A stretch of DNA of 64,000 nucleotides from Limnomonas spitsbergensis (taxonomy: Eukaryota; Chlorophyta; Chlorophyceae; Chlamydomonadales). Shown here piece after piece: positions 41,756-53,000 of the stretch. The number at the start of each line of letters is the position of its first letter. Within the stretch, counting starts at the first letter, position 1. The stretch covers positions 558,001 to 622,000 of the forward strand of contig JAYJMM010000071.1 of NCBI GenBank assembly GCA_037349105.1. Reading direction: 5' to 3'. The position numbers and the translations under genes were made by a program. The notes under the pieces are model-generated. The model did no database searches. It saw nothing but the letters and a program-made list of their open reading frames with translations, and was not told the DNA's origin.

Positions 41756-44700
41756 CTAACTGCTTTTGACCTCTCCCCCCTGCCGCTCCACCACCTCAAC
41801 CTCCTCCTTTTTTAACTTGACGCTGCCGGTTCTCGCCCTGCGAGACGAAATCATGCTGAGCAAAGCGATGCCCTGCAAACCCGCATCGGTAGGCGTTACA
41901 AACACATACGAGCCTGCGGGCAACAAGGCAAGCAGCAGGAGCGTGTCAGTAGTGGTTACCGCAAAGGGAGGCAGCGGGCAGGAAAGGACTGAAGCCTTTG
42001 AGGCCAGAAAATATTGCATCTGTACACGCACCACGATAAAAAGGGACACTGGAAGAAATCTGCATTCATAATAAGGTCAAACACTTCCAGCGAGTAATTC
42101 ATGAGGGTCATGGAGTAGGAGGTGCTGGAAAGAGTTGAGGTTCACCAATATTCATTTGGAGTGCTTCAGCTACAACCAAGCCATTTGGAGTGCTTCAGCT
42201 ACAACCAAGCCATTTGGAGTGCTTCAGCTACAACCAAGCCATTTGGAGTGCTTAAGCTACAACCAAGCCATTTGGAGTGCTTCAGCTACAACCAAGCCAT
42301 TTGGAGTGCTTCAGCTACACCCAAGCTACGACGCAGCCTATGGCTGGCAGGGCTTGGGGTACAGCAAGCCCTGCTGCCTGGGCATCAGGCGTAGACCAGT
42401 CAATATTTGGTCCCAACTGCCTCATTAGTGGCGGCCTGGTGGCCCCAAAGATGGCCTGGCACGCACTAAAATGAAACTCATATGAAAATGTTCATCAGGG
42501 CATCGGAGAAATGGAGGAGTGGATGGTCGCGAGTGGATGGTCGCGAGTGGATGGTCGCGGGTCAGGCCTGAGCGGCGTTGCGTGATGACGGCACAGTGCT
42601 GATGATGTGAAGAGTTAGAGAACAGGAGGTATCGCTGTAACTTGCATTTCGATCAAGAGGTCATGCTGGCTGCGTGAGGGCAGAAGGCATGAAGACATGC
42701 GGGGGGGGGGATGAGAATGAACTGGGAGCCCGCAACCAGACATGGCGTGAGAAGGGATTGGTTATTTTAAACTCTGAAGTTTTGTTATCAACTGAAAAGC
42801 AGTTTGAAAGTGAAATTCACAAGCATCTCCCCAACAGCATAAAGCGAACAACAGAAAACTTCAAAAATTATTATGGCATGTGACTTCCTGATTGGTGCTA
42901 CCGTGACAGCCTGTTCAGCCTGGTTTCAGGGTCTCAAGACAAAACCCGTGACTCTGAACTCTACCTTGTACTGAATCCAAGACGACCCCTACAGCCTTGA
43001 ATGGATATTAATCCTAAACCCTTCTGAGTCCACGACTAGTTTAGGGTTTAATCCTGAACCCTCAACCCTCAACCTACCCGAAACTTGGTTTTAAGCCTGA
43101 ACCCTGCACCCTTAACCTGCCTGAAACTGAGTCAACGACGGCCTCTCCTCTCATTTTCGGGACCCAGACTCTATCTCCAGCCCGAGGGTCAGAAGTCAGA
43201 CCCTTGCCGCGGTGCTGCGCGATCATGTCTGGGATGTTGGCCTCAAGCTTGCTGCACACAGAAGAGGGGGTCGGAGGGGGGACGAGTTTGAGCAGAAGAA
43301 GATACAGGAGAAGGCAGGAGGGGGTAGGAGTAGGCAGGAGGGGGCAGGAGGGGGTAGGAGGGGGTAGGAAGGGGCAGGAGGGGGTAGGAGGGGGTAGGAG
43401 GGGGCAGGAGGGGGCAGGAGCGGACAGGAGGGGGCAGGAGGGGGCAGGAGGGGGTAGGAGAAGGCAAGAGGGGGCAGGAGGGGGCAGGAGGGGTAGGAGA
43501 AGGCAGGAGGGGGTAGGAAGGGGCAGGAGGGGGCAGGAGGGGAAAGAGGAGGCAGGAAGGGGCAGGAGGGGGCAGGAGACGGCAGGAAGGGGCAGGAGGG
43601 GGCAGGAGGGGATAGGAGGGGGCAGGAGGGGGCAGGAGGGGGTAGGAGGGGGTAGGAGGGGGCAGGAGGGGGTAGGAGAAGGCAGGAGGGGGCAGGAGGG
43701 GGTAGGAGAAGGCAGGAGGGGGCAGGAGGGGGCAGGAGGAGGCAGGAGGGGAAAGAGGAGGCAGGAAGGGGCAGGAGGGGGCAGGAGGGGGTAGGAGGGG
43801 GCAGGAGGGGGTAGGAGAAGGCAGGAGGGGGCAGGAGGGGGTAGGAGAAGACAGGAGGGGGCAGGAGGGGGCAGGAGGAGGCAGGAGGGGGTAGGAGGGG
43901 GCAGGAGGAGGCAGGAGGGGGTAGGAGGGGGCAGGAGGGGGCAGGAGGGGGCAGGAGAAGGCAGGAGGGGGTAGGAGGGGACAGGAGGAGGCAGGAGGGG
44001 GCAGGAGGGGGCAGGAGGGAGCAAGAGGGGACAGGAGGGGGTAGGAGGGGGCAGGAGGGACGTGTGGAAGAGAAAGTAGGAGAGGGTAGGAGGGGACAGC
44101 AGGGTTTAGGGGGGCGGGGCAAGGGGGGTCTGCAAGGGGTTCATACCCCCCCCTTCTCAGCCAAAACCTCGGCGCCAGAATTTCGTCGTGTTAAGTGCTC
44201 ACCCCCCCCCTTCTCACCTAAATCGCTGTTCCAGTGCCTCGTTGTCCAAGGTGCTCATGCCGTACGCATCCACTGCGTCCTGCAAGTCCTCTGCATACTG
44301 GTGCACCTCCTTAGAAATGAGCTTGGGAGATCTCTGAACAGGAAACACAGGACAGGACAGGACAGGACAGGACAGGGCTGTCAGCCTAGCCACATGCAGG
44401 CAAGGGCAAAACTGGCAGCTTAGCCACATGCAGGCAAGGGCAAAACTGGCAGCTTAGCTGCATGCAGGCAAGGGCAAAACTGGCAGCTTAGCTGCATGCA
44501 GGCAAGGGCAAAACTGGCAGCTTAGCTGCATGCAGGCAAGGGCAAAACTGGCAGCTTAGCTGCATGCAGGCAAGGGCAAAACTGGCAGCTTAGCTGCATG
44601 CAGGCAAGGGCAAAACTGGCAGCTTAGCTGCATGCAGGCAAGGGCAAAACTGGCAGCTTAGCCACATGCAGGCAAGGGCAAAACTGGCAGCTTAGCTGCA

Positions 44701-46869
44701 TGCAGGCAAGGGCAAAACTGGCAGCTTAGCTGCATGCAGGCAAGGGCAAAACTGGCAGCTTAGCTGCATGCAGGCAAGGGCAAAACTGGCAGCTTAGCTG
44801 CATGCAGGCAAGGGCAAAACTGGCAGCTTAGCTGCATGCAGGCAAGGGCAAAACTGGCAGCTTAGCCACATGCAGGCAAGGGCAAAACTGGCAGCTTAGC
44901 TGCATGCAGGCAAGGGCAAAACTGGCAGCTTAGCTGCATGCAGGCAAGGGCAAAACTGGCAGCTTAGCTGCATGCAGGCAAGGGCAAAACTGGCAGCTTA
45001 GCTGCATGCAGGCAAGGGCAAAACTGGCAGCTTAGCTGCATGCAGGCAAGGGCAAAACTGGCAGCTTAGCTGCATGCAGGCAAGGGCAAAACTGGCAGCT
45101 TAGCTGCATGCAGGCAAGGGCAAAACTGGCAGCTTAGCCACATGCAGGCAAGGGCAAAACTGGCAGCTTAGCTGCATGCAGGCAAGGGCAAAACTGGCAG
45201 CTTAGCTGCATGCAGTCCAGGGCAAAACTGGCAGCTTAGCTGCATGCAGGCAAGGGCAAAACTGGCAGCTTAGCTGCATGCAGGCAAGGGCAAAACTGGC
45301 AGCTTAGCTGCATGCAGGCAAGGGCAAAACTGGCAGCTTAGCTGCATGCAGGCAAGGGCAAAACTGGCAGCTTAGCTGCATGCAGGCAAGGGCAAAACTG
45401 GCAGCTTAGCTGCATGCAGGCAAGGGCAAAACTGGCAGCTTAGCTGCATGCAGGCAAGGGCAAAACTGGCAGCTTAGCTGCATGCAGGCAAGGGCAAAAC
45501 TGGCAGCTTAGCTGCATGCAGGCAAGGGCAAAACTGGCAGCTTAGCTGCATGCAGGCAAGGGCAAAACTGGCAGCTTAGCTGCATGCAGGCAAGGGCAAA
45601 ACTGGCAGCTTAGCTGCATGCAGGCAAGGGCAAAACTGGCAGCTTAGCCACATGCAGGCAAGGGCAAAACTGGCAGCTTAGCTGCATGCAGGCAAGGGCA
45701 AAACTGGCAGCTTAGCTGCATGCAGTCCAGGGCATGAGGTTGGGAGATCTGTTAGCATGGAACACAGAGCACTGCTGTCAGCCTATTCGCACACAGGCAG
45801 GAGCAATGCAGGGGTTGCTTTCTAGCAGTGCGTTCCTTACCAACTTTTCAGAGTAGGGTATAGCTGAGCAGGGCAGCACATGGCACAGCTGTCAGCCTAG
45901 CCGCATGCAGGCAAAAGGACAATGCTGTGGGTGTTCTCTGCGGTGCATGCCAGGCCAACTTAGGGAGTAGGGTATGACAGGGCTGTGCGGGGTAGGGAAG
46001 GGCAGTGCATGGGAGGGAACAAACCCTCCACCCACCTCACATGCGTGTGCTGTTTGACCTCACCGAGGTCCACCAGCTCACCTCTAACAGTCTAACACGT
46101 TACCTTGAAACCTTAACCCTAAGAGGATCACGATATTCCATTAGTTGCAAGGAGGGAGAAAGCAGGCCATCCTCGCATCTATCTGCTCCTTGACCCCACT
46201 GAGCTCCACCCGCTTGTATCTAACCCAACAACCTGAATGGGTAAGGTTCTTAGGTCATCATGGGATCCCAAGGGTTACCATGAAACCTAAACCCTAAACT
46301 AGGTTATTAGGTCATCATGGGATCCCAAGGGTTACCATGAAACCTAAACCCTAAACTAGGTTATTAGGTCATCATGGGTTCCCAAGGGTTACCATGAAAC
46401 CTAAACCCTAAACTAGGTTATTAGGTCATCATGGGTTCCCAAGGGTTACCATGAAACCTAAACCCTAAACTAGGTTATTAGGTCATCATGGGTTACCAAG
46501 GGTTGACATGAACCCTAAGAGTCGCTTGATATACCACTATTTCCAAGAAGGGGGGGGAGGGGGGGGACCTGCCCTCCCTTGCATCCACCTGATCTTTGAC
46601 CCCACTGAGCTCCACCCGCATGCCCCCCACTCATTCCTTTTGATGGGTCATGTAACCACGAGTTACTCTGAACACAAAGAGTAACTTGAGATTCCACTCT
46701 TTGCATCAGGAGGGAAGGACCCTGCCCTCCTTACATCTATCTGCTCCTTCTCCACATTGAGGTCCCCTAGATCCTCTCGTAGATGGACACAGGCCTCCTC
46801 GGCGGTGATGCGCTTCCTGCCCAAGGCGGCCAGGTCTGCCTGCGCCTCAGCCAGCTGTGCCTCCAAAGA
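41756..46869 (-). CDS. Coiled-coil protein, 3' part (four exons)
   Basis: Minus-strand exons in coding order: 46869-46735, 44333-44218, 43251-43202, 41913-41756 (stop). Phases match throughout (0, 0, 2, 1). The first encodes a heptad-like coiled coil (LEAQLAEAQADLAALGRKR ... VEKEQID), the second an acidic helix (KEVHQYAEDLQDAVDAYG), the third KLEANIPDMIAQHRGK, and the last SYVFVTPTDAGLQG followed by a lysine/glutamate-rich tail. The 5' exons are not seen; they may lie beyond the 71-bp or 21-bp satellites, or other exons may hide between 44333 and 46735. I do not recognise the family; the VFVTPTD strand followed by a basic tail is only loosely reminiscent of SMC-type C-termini. The junction 43202 to 41913 uses a weak GTCTGAC donor. 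Confidence 0.6.
42147..42320 (-). repeat. 29-bp array grown from a dispersed-element tail
   Basis: Six units at 29-bp spacing (42161, 42190, 42219, 42248, 42277, 42306). On the minus strand the unit starts GTAGCTGAAGCACTCCAAAT. It abuts the tail end of the minus-strand dispersed element at 42320-42475. Confidence 0.9.
42320..42475 (-). mobile_element. Dispersed SINE-like element copy
   Basis: On the minus strand: TTTTAGTGCGTGCCAGGCC, GGGGCCACCAGGCCGCC, TTGGGACCAAATATTGACC-like, GGCAGCAGGGCTTGCTG, AAGCCCTGCCAGCC, TAGGCTGCGTCGTAGCTTG, then GGTGTAGCTGAAGCACTCC, which continues as the 29-bp array. One of the best-preserved copies. Confidence 0.7.
42476..43201. other. Intron of the minus-strand gene, no gene seen
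   Basis: It contains GAGTGGATGGTCGCG repeated three times (42517-42560), a G-run at 42700, and an AT-rich 69-codon plus ORF (42674-42883) whose base composition differs from its surroundings. CCCTAAAC/CCTGAACCCT-type words lie at 43010-43110. Confidence 0.4.
43290..44090. repeat. GGAGGGGGCA minisatellite
   Basis: About 75 purine-strand units of 10-11 bp (GGAGGGGG(C/T)A with variants AGAAGGCA, AGGAGGCA, AAGGGGCA). It fills the intron between exons 44333-44218 and 43251-43202 of the minus-strand gene. ORFs up to 316 codons across it are artefacts of the repeat. Confidence 0.97.
44351..44376. repeat. GACAG pentanucleotide run
   Basis: About five copies of GACAG, just upstream (in gene orientation) of the acceptor of exon 44333-44218. 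Confidence 0.85.
44384..45734. repeat. 34-bp satellite, about 40 copies
   Basis: Unit CTGCATGCAGGCAAGGGCAA plus AACTGGCAGCTTAG, highly homogeneous. A TAGCCACATG variant and a TGCAGTCCAG variant recur together 510 bp apart (45137/45647 and 45211/45721), showing a 15-unit block duplication. It lies inside an intron of the minus-strand gene. Confidence 0.97.
46030..46625 (-). repeat. Decayed copies of the 3' end of exon 46869-46735
   Basis: Three segments, at about 46038-46085, 46165-46215 and 46577-46625, resemble the exon's last ~40 bases and its donor. The true exon ends GAGCAGATAGAT|GTAAGG. The copies read CAGCACACGCAT|GTGAGG, GAGCAGATAGAT|GCGAGG and GATCAGGTGGAT|GCAAGG, so only one keeps a GT donor. 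Confidence 0.65.
46227..46515. repeat. 57-bp repeat with CCCTAAACTAGG
   Basis: About five near-identical 57-bp units containing GGTTACCATGAAACCTAAAC and CCTAAACTAGGTTATTAGG. They sit between the decayed exon copies described above. Confidence 0.95.
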
Positions 46870-46989
46870 CTGCCGGCAGCGGGGTTCAGTAGCAGGGTTA
46901 AATGGAGGGGGGTAAGGTAGTAGGGTTCAATAGTGGGAGTAGGGAGCAAAGTTCAGTAAAAGGGTTAAATGGACAGGGGGGGGGGGGCT

Positions 46990-48285
46990 AAAAAGTAGGG
47001 TTCAATAATGGGAGCAGGCATCGGGGGCAATGGGCCTTGGATAGGGAGCATGTGACGCGGGCATGCACTGGGTTCAATAATGAGAGCAGGGATCGGGGGC
47101 AATGGGCCTTGGATAGGGAGCATGTGACGCAGGCATGCACTGGGTTCAATAATGGGAGCAGGGATCGGGGGCAATGGGCCTTGGATAGGGAGCATGTGAC
47201 GCGGGCATGCACTGGGTTCAATAATGGGAGCAGGGGTCGGGGGCAGTGGGCCTGGATAGGGGGCATGTGACGCGGGCATGCACTGGGTTCAATAATGGGA
47301 GCAGGGATCGGGCGCAATGGGCCTGGATAGGGGGCATGTGACGCGGGCATGCACTGGGTTCAATAATGGGAGCAGGGATCGGGCGCAATGGGCCTGGATA
47401 GGGGGCATGTGACGCGGGCATGCACTGGGTTCAATAATGGGAGCAGGGATCGGGCGCAATGGGCCTGGATAGGGAGCATGTGACGCGGGCATGCACTGGG
47501 TTCAATCATGGGAGTAGGGATCGGGGGCAATGGGCCTGGATAGGGAGCATGTGACGCGGGCATGCACTGGGTTCAATAATGGGAGCAGGGATCGGGCGCA
47601 ATGGGCCTGGATAGGGGGCATGTGACGCGGGCATGCACTGGGTTCAATAATGGGAGCAGGGATCGGGCGCAATGGGCCTGGATAGGGGGCATGTGACGCG
47701 GGCATGCACTGGGTTCAATAATGGGAGCAGGGATCGGGCGCAATGGGCCTGGATAGGGAGCATGTGACGCGGGCATGCACTGGGTTCAATCATGGGAGTA
47801 GGGATCGGGGGCAATGGGCCTGGATAGGGAGCATGTGACGCGGGCATGCACTGGGTTCAATAATGGGAGCAGGGATCGAGGGCAATGGGCCTGGATAGGG
47901 AGCATGTGACGCGGGCATGCACTGGGTTCAATAATGAGAGCAGGGATCGGGGGCAATGGGCCTGGATAGGGAGCATGTGACGCGGGCATGCACTGGGTTC
48001 AATAATGGGAGCAGGGGTCGGGGGCAATGGGCCTGGATAGGGAGCATGTGACGCGGGCATGCACTGGGTTCAATAATGGGAGCAGGGATCGGGGGCAATG
48101 GGCCTGGATAGGGGGCATGTGACGCGGGCATGCACTGGGTTCAATAATGGGAGCAGGGATCGGGGGCAATGGGCCTGGATAGGGAGCATGTGACGCGGGC
48201 ATGCACTGGGTTCAATAATGGGAGCAGGGATCGGGGGCAATGGGCCTGGATAGGGAGCATGTGACGCGGGCATGCACTGGGTGAG
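46990..48285. repeat. 71-bp satellite, about 18 copies
   Basis: Unit begins GGTTCAATAATGGGAGCAGG and contains GGGCCTGGATAGGG and CATGTGACGCGGGCATGCAC. The period is 71 bp, with the leftmost units 72 bp. A TCATGGGAGTAGG variant recurs 284 bp apart (47504, 47788), a four-unit block duplication. Minus ORFs of 67 codons at 71-bp steps are artefacts. Confidence 0.97.
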
Positions 48286-49880
48286 ACGCAACATTCAGGG
48301 TAGGGGTGGGCCGGGAACACTTGACATATCCAGCATGACCGGAGTTGATCTCGAGAAGGGGGGTCCAGGAGGGAGGTGCAAGCTGACCTGGATTTAGTGG
48401 CTGATCTGGATTTAGTGGCCAATCTGGATCTAGTGGCTGATCTGGATCTAGTGGCTGCAGGGGGGGCCCATCTCCTCAGGTCAACATCTCTCAGCACTGT
48501 GCGGACGCCTGAGGGCACAGATCTACCAAGAGGGCGGATCTACGAAGTGGGGCGGATCTCTGCAGGGGGCAGATCTGATTTTCCATGAGGGGGCTGATCA
48601 TTTATTCACACTTCTTCCACACTAAAACATCCACATCATACTTCAGGAAAGCGTTTTGCAGCATTCTTCACGTTGTGAGGAATGAGAGCAGATGAAGCAC
48701 CGCAGATTCATGACTCATGAGGGTCAAGGAAGCAGTGCAGCATGGGCCGAGGCCACGTACGCAACGTTGCCGTTTCGTATTCATGTACATTTGTGTTGCA
48801 TGCGATGGTTGAAACAAACTTCAACAGCCATGCTAGTCATGCTAGTCAAAGCGCCAGCCCCCATGCCCCGAGTTAGCTGTCGGAAGATATGCAACGCATG
48901 CGTTGAAGGAGCAAGTGACACACATACACCGTAGCAGATTTGTGTGTCTCTTTCATACCTGATATTCACACTTTCCAAGCTCAATTGAATCCAGGCCGCA
49001 ACTCTCCAACACGAAATACCACGATGGACCATGATGGACATCTGGAGCCGCCGCGTCTACGCCTTACACAGTGGCCACCAATTTGACCGCATTCTGCCTC
49101 GCAACAAATTGCTTGACCTTCCACCCCCGCCCCCTCCCTGGCCCTTCAACTGTTCCTGACATCCCTCCTCCCCTTGCCTGATACCATTCCTACCATTGTC
49201 TGATAGCACCCGATCCCTTACGACCCACATGCAGTACTGCAGCTAACCTCACATTGATCTACTCCTCACCCACCTGTGCTACTGCAGCCATGCAGCCATG
49301 CAACTCTCATGGACCCTCCTTCACAATTCCCTCATCTACTTGCTCTCCACACCTCCACATCACCCCCTCCGCTTCTACAACCAACTTCACATCAACCTGC
49401 TCCCTGACCCACCTGCGCCACAGCAGCCATGTGCGACTCCCTGTCACTCTCTCGTGCCATCACCTCACGCGCCACACTGCGGGCCTCACGCACAATGGCA
49501 CTATCGAAACCCAGTGCCTGCACACCAGGTGTATGAAACAAGTGTGAACGTCAAGGTATGAAGCAGGAGACTGACAGCAGGGTAAATGAACCTGGCACAG
49601 CAGGTGTGAAATAGGTGTGAAAATTGTGTGAAGCAGGATCCTGACTGCAGGGCAAAGGAACCGTGTGTGTCTGACCCTTTCTTTCAGGGCATGCCATGAC
49701 CTCATGAGAAACGCCTGGTGTGTACTTGCAAGTGTGGACATAGCAGGTCCACACCACGGCCACTTGTTGAAGGTAGAAAAAGTGTGACATCCCACACTTA
49801 TCAAGGGGGAAGAACAATGTGGACCGATACGATCTATGGCTATGTGCATCGCGGACGAGACTGTTAGTCACAAGTATTTA
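48286..49880. other. No supported gene; short repeats
   Basis: It holds an 18-bp GATCTGGATTTAGTGGCT repeat (48383-48460), a GATCTNC-rich stretch to 48575, a segment near 48690-48760 similar to 20040-20110, and pyrimidine-rich DNA at 49110-49480. A possible minus exon near 48480-48540 (RTVLRDVDLRRW) lacks matching neighbours. This region could be intron of the minus-strand coiled-coil gene. Confidence 0.4.
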
Positions 49881-50040
49881 TTTCAGTGCGCGCCAGACCA
49901 CCTTTGGGGGCCTGCCGGGCGGCCATCGCTGCGCCGATGGGGATCAAACCTTGACCAGCGTACGGCCGGTGGCCCCAGCAGCAGGGCATGCAGCAGAAGG
50001 CCCCCTCGATTGTAGGCCGTGATGTAGCTGAAACACGCTT
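49880..50040 (+). mobile_element. Dispersed SINE-like element copy seeding the 21-bp satellite
   Basis: TTTCAGTGCGCGCCAGACCA, GGCCTGCCGGGCGGCCATC, GGGGATCAAACCTTGACC, CGGCCGGTGGCCCCAGCAGC, AGGGCATGCAGCAGAAGGCC, then GGCCGTGATGTAGCTGAAAC. The tail runs without a break into the first satellite units. Confidence 0.75.
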
Positions 50041-53000
50041 GAGTGTAGCTGAAACACGCTCAAGTGTAGCTGAAACACGCTCAAGTGTAGCTGGAACACG
50101 CTTAAGTGTAGCTGAAACACGCTCAAGTGTAGCTGAAACACGCTTGAGTGTAGCTGAAACACGCTCAAGTGTAGCTGGAACACGCTCAAGTGTAGCTGAA
50201 ACACGCTCAAGTGTAGCTGAAACACATTTAAGTGTAGCTGGAACACGCTCAAGTGTAGCTGAAACACGCTCAAGTGTAGCTGGAACACGCTTAAGTGTAG
50301 CTGAAACACGCTCAAGTGTAGCTGAAACACGCTTGAGTGTAGCTGAAACACGCTCAAGTGTAGCTGGAACACGCTCAAGTGTAGCTGAAACACGCTCAAG
50401 TGTAGCTGAAACACATTTAAGTGTAGCTGGAACACGCTCAAGTGTAGCTGAAACACGCTCAAGTGTAGCTGGAACACGCTTAAGTGTAGCTGAAACACGC
50501 TCAAGTGTAGCTGAAACACGCTTAAGTGTAGCTGAAACACGCTCAAGTGTAGCTGAAACACGCTCAAGTGTAGCTGAAACACGCTCAAGTGTAGCTGGAA
50601 CACGCTCAAGTGTAGCTGAAACACGCCCAAGTGTAGCTGAAACACGCTCAAGTGTAGCTGGAATACGCTTAAGTGTAGCTGAAATACGCTCAAGTGTAGC
50701 TGAAACACGCTCAAGTGTAGCTGAAACTCGCTCAAGTGTAGCTGGAACACGCTTAAGTGTAGCTGAAACACGCTCAAGTGTAGCTGGAACACGCTCAAGT
50801 GTAGCTGAAACACGCTCAAGTGTAGCTGGAACACGCTCAAGTGTTGCTGGAACACGCTTAAGTGTAGCTGAAACACGCTCAAGTGTAGCTGGAACTCGCT
50901 CAAGTGTAGCTGGAACACGCTTAAGTGTAGCTGAAACACGCTCAAGTGTAGCTGGAACACGCTTAAGTGTAGCTGGAACACGCTCAAGTGTAGCTGGAAC
51001 ACGCTCAAGTGTAGCTGAAACACGCTCAAGGGTAGCTGGAACACGCTCAAGTGTTGCTGGAACACGCTTAAGTGTAGCTGAAACACGCTCAAGTGTAGCT
51101 GAAACTCGCTCAAGTGTAGCTGGAACACGCTCAAGTGTAGCTGAAACACGCTTAAGTGTAGCTGAAACACGCTCAAGTGTAGCTGGAACACGCTCAAGTG
51201 TAGCTGAAACACGCTCAAGTGTAGCTGAAACACGCTCAAGTGTAGCTGAAACACGCTCAAGTGTAGCTGAAACACGCTCAAGTGTAGCTGAAACACGCTC
51301 AAGTGTAGCTGGAACACGCTCAAGTGTAGCTGAAACACGCTCAAGTGTAGCTGGAACACGCTCAAGTGTAGCTGGAACACGCTTAAGTGTAGCTGACATA
51401 CGCTCAACTGTAGCTGGAACACGCTTAAGTGTAGCTGAAACACGCTCTAGTGTAGCTGAAACACGCTCAAGTGTAGCTGGAACACGCTCAAGTGTTGCTG
51501 GAACACGCTCAAGTGTAGCTGGAACACGCTTAAGTGAAGCTGGAACACGCTCAAGTGTAGCTGGAACACGCTCAAGTGTAGCTGAAACACGCTCAAGTGT
51601 AGCTGGAACTCGCTCAAGTGTAGCTGGAACACGCTCAAGTGTAGCTGAAACACGCTCAAGTGTAGCTGGAACACGCTCAAGTGTTGCTGGAACACGCTCA
51701 AGTGTAGCTGGAACACGCTCAAGTGTAGCTGGAACACGCTCAAGTGTTGCTGGAACACGCTCAAGTGTAGCTGGAACACGCTCAAGTGTAGCTGAAACAC
51801 GCTCAAGTGTTGCTGGAACTCGCTCAAGTGTTGCTGAAACACGCTCAAGTGTAGCTGGAACACGCTCAAGTGTTGCTGAAACACGCTCAAGTGTTGCTGA
51901 AACACGCTCAAGTGTTGCTGAAACACGCTCAAGTGTAGCTGAAACTCGCTCAAGTGTAGCTGAAACACGCTTAAGTGTAGCTGAAACACGCTTAAGTGTT
52001 GCTGGAACACGCTCAAGTGTAGCTGGAACACGCTCAAGTGTAGCTGAAACACGCTCAAGTGAAGCTGAAACTCGCTTAAGTGTAGCTGGAACACGCTTAA
52101 GTGTTGCTGAAACTCGCTCAAGTGTAGCTGAAACACGCTTAAGTGTAGCTGAAACACGCTTAAGTGTTGCTGGAACACGCTCAAGTGTAGCTGGAACACG
52201 CTCAAGTGTAGCTGGAACACGCTCAAGTGTTGCTGGAACACGCTCAAGTGTAGCTGGAACACGCTTAAGTGTAGCTGAAACACGCTTAAGTGTAGCTGGA
52301 ACACGCTTAAGTGTTGCTGGAACACGCTCAAGTGTAGCTGGAACACGCTCAAGTGTAGCTGGAACACGCTCAAGTGTTGCTGGAACACGCTCAAGTGTAG
52401 CTGGAACACGCTTAAGTGAAGCTGGAACACGCTCAAGTGTAGCTGAAACTCGCTTGAGTATAGCTGAAACACGCTTAAGTGTTGCTGGAACACGCTCAAG
52501 TGTTGCTGGAACACGCTCAAGTGTAGCTGAAACACGCTCAAGTGTAGCTGGAACACGCTCAAGTGTAGCTGGAACACGCTCAAGTGTTGCTGGAACACGC
52601 TCAAGTGTAGCTGGAACACGCTCAAGTGTTGCTGAAACACGCTCAAGTGTAGCTGAAACACGCTCAAGTGTAGCTGGAACACGCTCAAGTGTAGCTGAAA
52701 CACGCTCAAGTGTAGCTGAATCACGCTCAAGTGTTGCTGAAACACGCTCAAGTGTAGCTGGAACACGCTTAAGTGTAGCTGGAACACGCTCAAGTGTAGC
52801 TGAAACACGCTTAAGTGTAGCTGAAACACGCTCAAGTGTAGCTGGAACACGCTCAAGTGTAGCTGAAACACGCTCAAGTGTAGCTGAAACACGCTCAAGT
52901 GTAGCTGAAACACGCTCAAGTGTAGCTGAAACACGCTCAAGTGTAGCTGAAACACGCTCAAGTGTAGCTGGAACACGCTCAAGTGTAGCTGAAACACGCT

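Noticed and set aside
41121..41799. About 200-codon ORFs on both strands with NLPCNHR or VIAGEVP repeats
   Set aside because: They are a consequence of a 21-bp unit with no stop in several frames; most of the array lies beyond the stop of the minus-strand gene.
43074..44122. Proline/leucine-rich ORFs of 299 and 316 codons
   Set aside because: They are translations of the GGAGGGGGCA minisatellite; only the short end near 43202-43251 is a real exon, of a different gene structure.
44384..45734. CRISPR-like array (34-bp direct repeats)
   Set aside because: Units are contiguous, with no unique spacers, and the context is a eukaryotic intron.
46990..48285. CRISPR-like array (71-bp period)
   Set aside because: The whole 71-bp unit is conserved, so there are no variable spacers.
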